DNA of 18,673 bases from Fidelibacterota bacterium 46_43 (GTDB lineage: Bacteria > Fidelibacterota > Fidelibacteria > Fidelibacterales > Fidelibacteraceae). Location: positions 1-18,673 of the forward strand of contig LGGY01000175.1 in assembly GCA_001509335.1 (NCBI GenBank), written 5' to 3'. Position numbers and translations under genes: made by a program. A model generated the notes under the pieces. That model made no database searches, had not been told where the DNA came from, and saw only the letters and a program-made list of their open reading frames with translations. Positions 13,321 through 18,673 of the stretch are shown one piece after another; within the stretch, counting starts at the first letter, position 1; each line of letters begins with the position of its first letter.

Positions 13321-15464
13321 CACAAAAGAAAATTCATGAATCGATAAACAATGAAGGCCATAATCCAGGCGACACCGATAGTATAGAAAAAGTAAAGAAG
13401 AGTCCATTTGAAGGCACCGGCTTCCCGGTGGAAAATGACCGTTGCAGCAATGCAAGGGACATATAGAAGGACGAAAACCATGAGTGCGAGTCCCATCGCC
13501 GGACTGTAGGCCGGATCATTCCGGAGGCGTTGCCGGAGGGAGACCGATTCTTCATACATATTGTTCCCTATGGAATAGATTGTTCCCATGGTGGAAACCA
13601 CCACTTCCTTGGCGGCAATGCCACTGACCAGTGCCACACCGATGCGCCAGTCAAATCCCAGGGGTTTGATAGCAGGTTCCAGAGCTTTTCCCAGCTGGGC
13701 TGCATAAGATTGTTCAAACTGAAGGGCTTCTTCTTCCGCTTTAATTTTTTCAAGTGCCCGGGATGTTTCATAAGGAGAGAGATCCTGTTCCCGGATTTGT
13801 GTTTTCAGGGCATCCATTTTTTGGGTAACATTTTCATCTTTGGGGAAATTGCCGGCGATCCAGATAAGAATGGATGCGGCAAGAATCACCGTTCCCGCTT
13901 TCCGGATATAAAGACGGGCTTTATGCCACATTTGGAGTAATAAAGATTGTAGGGAAGGCCATCGGTAAGGGGGAAGTTCCATCACAAAGGGTTCTGATTC
14001 TCCCCGGAAGAGTGTTTTCTTAAAGAGTGCGGCAGAAGCAAGGGCAATGAGAATTCCGAATACATAAAGACCAAAAAGGACTTTTCCCGCCTGTTGTGTG
14101 GTGAAAAATGCGCCGATAAGCAGTGTATATACAGGTAGTTTGGCTCCGCAGCTCATAAATGGAATGATAAGTAGTGTTGTAATCCGGTCTGCTTCGTTTT
14201 TCAGCGTGCGTGTGGCCATAAAAGCTGGCACGGAACACCCAAACCCCGTAAGCATGGGAATAAAGGATTTACCGTGGAGTCCAACCCTCTGCATAATTTT
14301 ATCTACTACAAAGGCCGCCCGGGCCATATAACCCGTTCCTTCCAGAAGGGATATGCCCAGAAAAAGAATGAGGATATTGGGAAGAAAGACAAGGACTCCT
14401 CCCACACCTGCAATGATACCGTCAACAAGAACAGACCGGAACAGTGTATCCGGTAAAAAATTGCTAAGGACAGTACTTATCCAGCTAAAAAAAGTTTCAA
14501 TCCATATCATGGGATATTCACCCAGCCGGAAAGTGGCTGTAAAAATCATATACATGATGAGTGCAAAAATGGGAAGTCCGGTAAAGCGGTTAATGAGAAT
14601 CGCATCCAGGTTATCCGTCAGATCCCGCTTCCTTTTGCCCGGATAACGGACGGTTTCCTGCAGTGCACCCCGGATAAAAGCATAGCGTTCTTCTGTTAAC
14701 TGGGTTTCGGGATCGTTTCTCGTAAGATGTTTAAAAGGTTCAAGATGCTGCGTTAGGAATTGATTCAGACTAATCCAGACAGGGTGATCCTTCAGCAGTT
14801 TATAGGCTTCCTTGTCATTCTCCAGTAATTTAATCGACAACCACCGGTAAGGAAGATCTGTATTCAGGTCCCGGGCCCGGGATAGAATATCTTCAAGTCC
14901 GGAGATCAGGTCATTAATGTTTTGTGAATATTGAAGTTTGTGCCGGCGGAATTTAATCTCGCCGGTGTGGGTTTCTATGATATGGTCGAGAAGATCCGTT
15001 ATCCCTGTTTTCCGGGTGGCGGACGTGGGAACAACATGAGCCCCTAAAAGCCGTTCCAGATAGTTAATATCCATATGGATCTGTTTCTCTTCCACCTCAT
15101 CATACATATTCAAAGCGATAACAAAGGGAATATCCAGATCCATAATCTGGGTTGTAAGATAAAGATTCCGTTCCAGATTCGTGCCGTCTACAACATGAAT
15201 GACAAGATCCGGTTTTTCCGTGAGAATAAAATTTCTTGCGATTCTTTCTTCAGGAGAATAGGCCGACAGACTGTATGTTCCCGGAAGATCCGTGAAACGA
15301 ATGGAATGCTCCCGGTAATTTTTGAATCCTTCGTATTTTTCTACCGTGACTCCGGTAAAATTCCCCACTTTCTGATTAGATCCGACCAGAACATTAAAGA
15401 GGGATGTTTTTCCGCTGTTGGGATTTCCGGCAAGGGCGACATGAATATTTTTGGAATCAGTCAT
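13320..15464 (-). CDS. feoB: Ferrous iron transporter FeoB
   Basis: 714 residues. Takes up Fe2+ across the inner membrane. The N-terminal G domain has G1 GNPNSGKTS (13-21), G3 DLPG (59-62) and G4 NMYD (119-122), then a G5-like SATRKTG, followed by a helical GDI-like linker. The polytopic membrane part carries the two gate motifs GFGCSVPAFMATR and FMSCGAKLPVY plus the conserved GIAAKEVVVSTMGTIY near the C-terminus. All hallmarks of a functional protein are present and the length is close to family average. The ATG overlaps the feoA stop (ATGA). No feoC follows. Confidence 0.97.
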   Translation of the reverse strand: MTDSKNIHVALAGNPNSGKTSLFNVLVGSNQKVGNFTGVTVEKYEGFKNYREHSIRFTDLPGTYSLSAYSPEERIARNFILTEKPDLVIHVVDGTNLERNLYLTTQIMDLDIPFVIALNMYDEVEEKQIHMDINYLERLLGAHVVPTSATRKTGITDLLDHIIETHTGEIKFRRHKLQYSQNINDLISGLEDILSRARDLNTDLPYRWLSIKLLENDKEAYKLLKDHPVWISLNQFLTQHLEPFKHLTRNDPETQLTEERYAFIRGALQETVRYPGKRKRDLTDNLDAILINRFTGLPIFALIMYMIFTATFRLGEYPMIWIETFFSWISTVLSNFLPDTLFRSVLVDGIIAGVGGVLVFLPNILILFLGISLLEGTGYMARAAFVVDKIMQRVGLHGKSFIPMLTGFGCSVPAFMATRTLKNEADRITTLLIIPFMSCGAKLPVYTLLIGAFFTTQQAGKVLFGLYVFGILIALASAALFKKTLFRGESEPFVMELPPYRWPSLQSLLLQMWHKARLYIRKAGTVILAASILIWIAGNFPKDENVTQKMDALKTQIREQDLSPYETSRALEKIKAEEEALQFEQSYAAQLGKALEPAIKPLGFDWRIGVALVSGIAAKEVVVSTMGTIYSIGNNMYEESVSLRQRLRNDPAYSPAMGLALMVFVLLYVPCIAATVIFHREAGAFKWTLLYFFYTIGVAWIMAFIVYRFMNFLL

Positions 15465-15826
15465 AAATAGTCACGAAACAGGGGTGAAAATCGGTGAAAC
15501 CAATGCCTTCCGCCACGTCCGCCTCCACGGCCGCGGCCTCTTCCATGGTGAAATCCCCTGCCGGGACCTGGGCCGGCATCCAGCAGGCGGACTTTGACTG
15601 TTTTTGCTTCTTTTAAACGGAGTGTCAGAAAAAAACCATGTATTTCAATTTCCACAGGATCGCCTAAAGGAGCCTTGCGGACAACCCGGACCCGGGATCC
15701 CTTGACCAGTCCCATATCCAATAAACGGCGCCGAATCTCACCCTCAGCGTTTACGGATAACACTTCCAAAAGTGTTCCGCACCGTGCCTGGTCTAATGTC
15801 CCTTCCAATTGTTCGCGATCCTGCAT
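15461..15826 (-). CDS. feoA: FeoA protein with Gly/Arg/His-rich C-terminal tail
   Basis: 121 residues. An SH3-like FeoA domain (about 12-82) shows the family pattern with GEIRRRLLDMGLVKGSRVRVVRK-type sequence at 29-51, GDPVEIEI and LRLKEA. FeoA supports FeoB activity at the cytoplasmic face. After the domain comes an unusual tail (83-121) made largely of Gly, Arg and His with a few aromatic residues, which ordinary FeoA proteins of 75-85 residues lack. It could bind metal or nucleic acid or contact FeoB; untested. The start at ATG 15826 has AGGGG about 6 nt upstream; a longer frame from 15892 would read across the promoter and Fur-like dyad. Confidence 0.92.
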   Translation of the reverse strand: MQDREQLEGTLDQARCGTLLEVLSVNAEGEIRRRLLDMGLVKGSRVRVVRKAPLGDPVEIEIHGFFLTLRLKEAKTVKVRLLDAGPGPGRGFHHGRGRGRGGGRGGRHWFHRFSPLFRDYL

Positions 15827-15850
15827 TCCGTCCCCTTTTTTATAAGGTAA

Positions 15851-15879
15851 AAGATATAGATATTGAGAATGAATCTCAA
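15851..15879 (-). promoter_or_regulatory. feoAB promoter with Fur-box-like operator
   Basis: TTGAGAATGAATCTCAA (15863-15879) is a 17-bp dyad whose arms match at 7 of 8 positions, close to the Fur 7-1-7 pattern built from TGAGAAT and ATTCTCA. On the minus strand, TTGAGA (15879-15874) followed after 17 nt by TATCTT (15856-15851) forms a sigma-70-like promoter, so a bound Fur would cover the -35 box. This fits iron-repressed feoAB. Confidence 0.65.
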
Positions 15880-15914
15880 CTAAAATCTTCAAAAGTGTTC
15901 TGTTTAGTCATGCT

Positions 15915-15935
15915 GTTTTTAACGATGTTAAAAAC
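15915..15935. terminator. A/T-rich hairpin between DUF5009-like gene and feoA
   Basis: A perfect 9-bp stem gtttttaac/gttaaaaac with a 3-nt loop stands 13 nt beyond the stop of the DUF5009-like gene. It lacks a G/C-rich core, so termination would be weak; it still suggests that feoAB is a separate unit. Confidence 0.4.
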
Positions 15936-15947
15936 CTCCGGATTATG

Positions 15948-17117
15948 TCAGAGTTTCCAGTAAACGTTCCGCTTATTACAGGCATAAACGCAAAACCAGA
16001 GGCATATACTCCAGAGCACAGCCCAGAAGAGGCCGTTATAACCAGTTTTATCCAGGAGAAAATGCTGCCAGCCGCTCCACGACCAAAGTCCGGCCCATTG
16101 CTGCAGTTGATCATTGGGTTCTCCGGCGAAAAAAGCTTCCAGGTGCAATGCCCAAGGAAAAATCCATCCTTTAATTTTTTTTACATCTACAATCCAGTAA
16201 AGGATACCGAAAACGGCACAGGCCAGACCGGCAGTAAACAGGGCATAGGATGCGGTGACGTCTGGCTTATTAAAGCTTAGGGAAGTCACTCCTGTCATAA
16301 GACCCGTTTTGTGAATGGCATATCCGATAGCCATAAAGATTGCACCCAGCCGGAAAGAATCCGTTAAAATACGTTTTCGATCTTTGCTTGCCACGGCTTC
16401 TCCCAGCATCACTCCGATAATGGTTAAGGCACCATAAGAGATTGAAACCCACGGAAGGCAGTGAACCCGCAGGGGTTTTACCATATTGCCGGAGAGAGTG
16501 CTGATACGGAAAAAGGGTTCACTGGTATTTCCGAAATTCAGCCACCAGTCCGTAAAATGGCTCATAATCATGTGGAAGGCGAGGACTCCAAAAACGGCGA
16601 CCCACCGCCCCCTGCGGTTCAGTTTAAGGCTTGCGGCAGCCATAAAATACGACACACCAATAGCCTGAAGAATCCCCCACCACCACGAAAGACCCAGAAT
16701 CAGGCTGATGTACAAAACCCCGAAAAGAATCAATTTAACAGTACGGCTTAACACGTGATTCCACCATTCCCGGCCATGCTTTGCCCGGCTCAGGGGCAGA
16801 CACAGTCCAACAATGAATATAAAGAATGGAGCCACCAAATCTGTCAGGGTTAATCCAACATTTTTTAACGCCGCTTCCGGCATGGCGTTAATCTCTTCTT
16901 CAGTAAAACCTTCTGAGGTTTTTTCTTCTACAAATCGCTCCCAGGCTACATCTGCATGATTCCATGTGGAAATGGGAAGACTGCCGAACCAGGAAGCCGT
17001 TTGGGGGAGATTCCGGTATCCGCCGGATCCGATGGCGATAACAATGAACATGAGAAAAATTGTCAAACCTCGAAAAACATCGATGGCCTCAATTCGGTCT
17101 TTACGCAATTCTGCCAT
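15948..17117 (-). CDS. HGSNAT/DUF5009-like polytopic membrane protein
   Basis: 389 residues, about ten hydrophobic helices. The N-terminal RIEAIDVFRGLTIFLMFIV (8-26) and LTLTDLVAPFFIFIVG (89-104) are hallmarks of the family of heparan-alpha-glucosaminide N-acetyltransferase and bacterial DUF5009/YeiB-like proteins, which acetylate sugars across membranes using cytoplasmic acetyl-CoA. The His at position 54 in WNHADVAW may be the acetyl-carrying residue of the family. About 30 mostly charged residues (60-88) separate it from the next TM, where relatives usually have a short link. The ATG 17117 has GGAG 7 nt upstream; the longer frame to 17228 would add a non-hydrophobic leader. The substrate is unknown, probably a cell-wall or glycan sugar. 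Confidence 0.82.
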   Translation of the reverse strand: MAELRKDRIEAIDVFRGLTIFLMFIVIAIGSGGYRNLPQTASWFGSLPISTWNHADVAWERFVEEKTSEGFTEEEINAMPEAALKNVGLTLTDLVAPFFIFIVGLCLPLSRAKHGREWWNHVLSRTVKLILFGVLYISLILGLSWWWGILQAIGVSYFMAAASLKLNRRGRWVAVFGVLAFHMIMSHFTDWWLNFGNTSEPFFRISTLSGNMVKPLRVHCLPWVSISYGALTIIGVMLGEAVASKDRKRILTDSFRLGAIFMAIGYAIHKTGLMTGVTSLSFNKPDVTASYALFTAGLACAVFGILYWIVDVKKIKGWIFPWALHLEAFFAGEPNDQLQQWAGLWSWSGWQHFLLDKTGYNGLFWAVLWSICLWFCVYACNKRNVYWKL

Positions 17118-17531
17118 GGCAGGTCTCCAATCGTTGATATTGACTGATCCGTTAATAAAATCTAAATAAACTCCTCCGATTTTAAAATGAATAGTCTGAT
17201 TGAAGGTCTGTTTTATATCTCTATTCAATTCATATAAACTAAGCTATTATAAAAGTAGGTTTGTAAAAATACGTTGGATGGTCAATGGCGTAGAAAGCTT
17301 ATAAAAAGCCTCAGTTATGGGATATTGATCATTGTAAATATGGATAGGGCAAGGACATTTTTTTATCAATCTCAATGGAAATAAATTATTTATTAGTGGA
17401 ATTTTAAAATCTCTTCAGTTATATTATTCTCCGATGATTTGTAAATATTAGAAACATAAACAATTATTTTGTGCCAGTGTGGAAAACCACATGGTGATGG
17501 TATAAAATTGAATCCTAAACGGAGGATGTCA
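17118..17531. other. Divergent intergenic region
   Basis: 414 bp with no credible gene. On the minus strand a perfect TATAAT (17251-17246) could be the -10 box for the DUF5009-like gene, with no convincing -35. On the plus strand TATAAA (17501-17506) and GGAGGA (17521-17526) precede the receptor gene, and tgtgg-aaaa-ccaca forms a small hairpin near 17478-17491. I see no riboswitch or repeat. Confidence 0.5.
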
Positions 17532-18673
17532 ATGCGAAAGTCTATTGTGGCAATCGTCGTTTTAATCTGTATGACCGGTTCATTGTTGTGGGCAAGTACG
17601 GCCGGAAAAATTGTCGGGACTGTCACGGATGCCGATACAGGACAGCCCCTGGCCGGGGTAAATGTCTTTTTGGAAGGCACCACCATGGGTGCGGCAACAG
17701 ACGAAACCGGATTTTATGTGATTTTGAACGTTCCACCGGGAGAATACACAATCCGTTCATCCATGATCGGTTATGCACCCGTGATTGTTCAGAGAGTTCA
17801 GGTAAGTATGGGACTAACTTCAACCATTGATTTTCAAATGACCACCGAAGCGCTGAGAACCGGTGAGGTGGTTGTTATTGCAGAACGTCCCCTGCTGAAA
17901 AAAGATGAATTTACCTCTCGACACTCGGTATCCAGTGAAGAGATCACCATGCAACCCATTGAAAATTTTCAGGATATTGCCCGGAATCAGGCCGGTGTGG
18001 TAGGTAACAACTTCCGGGGTGGCCGAAGCGGTGAAGTGCTGGTTCTGGTGGATGGTATCCCCGTCCGGGATCCTGCCGGTCAGTACTCCGGGAATCTCGG
18101 CGGATTTACGGCGAATATCCCAGAACAGAGCATCCAGGAACTGGAAGTGACCCTCGGCGGCTTCAGTGCTGAATATGGGAATGTGCAGTCCGGTGTTCTC
18201 AATCTGGCCATGAAAGAAGGAAGTTCTAAGCTCAAAGGGCTCTTTAAAGTAACGACTACAAGTCTTGGGACGGCCGTCAACGAAGCCCTGATGGGTGAAC
18301 GGGATACATGGCTTGGAACCTATGATGTTCATACCCGCTATGACTCTCTGCCTAGTGGTGGCGTGGACACAGTCCATGTGGATACCCTCCTCTACGGAAC
18401 CAAATACCAGCATAAACTGGAACAACTGTATCAATTCAGTCTGAGCGGCCCCATTCCCTTTACTGAAAAGATTTTCAATGGGCCGGCAACCTTTTTTGTC
18501 TCAGCGGATGTGACCGACCGTAGCCAGAGCTATATGATTAACCAGAATTCCTATAGCAACAATTTTCAGGGAAAACTCACGTTTAAACCTACAAAAAGCA
18601 CCAAACTGGTATTGGGCGGTCTCTATTCATCCTCTGAATGGGATCAGTTCTATCTTCCCGCATCCAAATACGG
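17532..18673 (+). CDS. TonB-dependent receptor, N-terminal part (cut by window end)
   Basis: 380 complete codons with no stop before the window edge. A signal peptide (about 1-21, SLLWAS) is followed by a carboxypeptidase-regulatory-like beta domain (about 25-103: GTVTDADTGQPLAGVNV, ATDETGFYVILNVPPGEYTI). Then comes the plug domain (about 120-235) with VLVDGIPVRDP and GGFSAEYGNVQSGVLNL, and the first beta-barrel strands. This is the SusC/CirA-like layout common in the FCB group and relatives; it imports a ligand through the outer membrane using TonB energy. The ligand is unknown; proximity to feoAB hints at iron but is weak evidence. ATG 17532 has GGAGG 6 nt upstream; an in-frame ATG at 17526 overlaps that signal and is less likely. 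Confidence 0.93.
   Translation, partial: MRKSIVAIVVLICMTGSLLWASTAGKIVGTVTDADTGQPLAGVNVFLEGTTMGAATDETGFYVILNVPPGEYTIRSSMIGYAPVIVQRVQVSMGLTSTIDFQMTTEALRTGEVVVIAERPLLKKDEFTSRHSVSSEEITMQPIENFQDIARNQAGVVGNNFRGGRSGEVLVLVDGIPVRDPAGQYSGNLGGFTANIPEQSIQELEVTLGGFSAEYGNVQSGVLNLAMKEGSSKLKGLFKVTTTSLGTAVNEALMGERDTWLGTYDVHTRYDSLPSGGVDTVHVDTLLYGTKYQHKLEQLYQFSLSGPIPFTEKIFNGPATFFVSADVTDRSQSYMINQNSYSNNFQGKLTFKPTKSTKLVLGGLYSSSEWDQFYLPASKY

Overview
The window looks like chromosomal DNA from a Gram-negative, didermic bacterium. It has a TonB-dependent receptor with an N-terminal carboxypeptidase-regulatory-like domain, a lipoprotein with a lipobox-like Cys and several Sec signal peptides. The receptor architecture, tRNA genes without encoded CCA and dense short operons would fit the FCB/Calditrichota/Marinimicrobia part of the tree. 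That placement is an impression from protein style, not a proven assignment. FeoAB and the absence of oxidative genes are compatible with anaerobic or microaerobic life, but do not prove it.

Layout, left to right. (1) 1-710: tRNA-Ser(GGA) with a hairpin behind it and a small zinc-ribbon-like ORF, all on the minus strand. (2) 710-2850, minus: a GT4 glycosyltransferase followed by an EpsC/plant-type serine O-acetyltransferase carrying an unusual Cys cluster. (3) 3009-4601, plus: a compact trpR-trpB operon. A perfect 18-bp palindrome overlaps its putative -10 box and a strong bidirectional hairpin ends it; no trpA is present. (4) 4628-5864, minus: DJ-1/PfpI protein and a HAD phosphatase that starts at TTG inside the DJ-1 gene. 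(5) 5986-7662, plus: NhaC-type Na+/H+ antiporter. (6) 7672-10093, minus: a three-gene membrane cassette that I cannot assign to a known system. It holds a signal-peptide/TM protein with a very acidic tail, a J-domain-less protein with two arrays of five CxxC modules plus a TM, and a small hydrophobic protein. The middle gene is broken by a clean 13-bp tandem duplication; deleting one copy in silico restores a 510-residue reading frame. (7) 10342-12985, plus, divergent from the cassette: an SH3-NlpC/P60 lipoprotein and a secreted transglutaminase-like protein, 10 nt apart. (8) 12986-13319: a gene-free, G/T-rich imperfect inverted repeat. (9) 13320-17117, minus: a HGSNAT/DUF5009-like membrane protein, then feoA-feoB behind a Fur-box-like dyad; FeoA has a Gly/Arg/His-rich tail. 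(10) 17532 to the end, plus: the start of a TonB-dependent receptor, cut by the window edge.

Functional links: TrpR probably controls its own transcription and that of TrpB, which alone can make tryptophan from indole and serine. The two secreted cysteine-hydrolase-fold enzymes (NlpC/P60, transglutaminase-like) face the membrane cassette across a 248-bp divergent intergenic region with palindromic elements, so co-regulation or a shared envelope role is possible but unproven. The strongest candidate for something undescribed is the 7672-10093 cassette, and the 13-bp duplication in it is the most clear-cut sequence anomaly.
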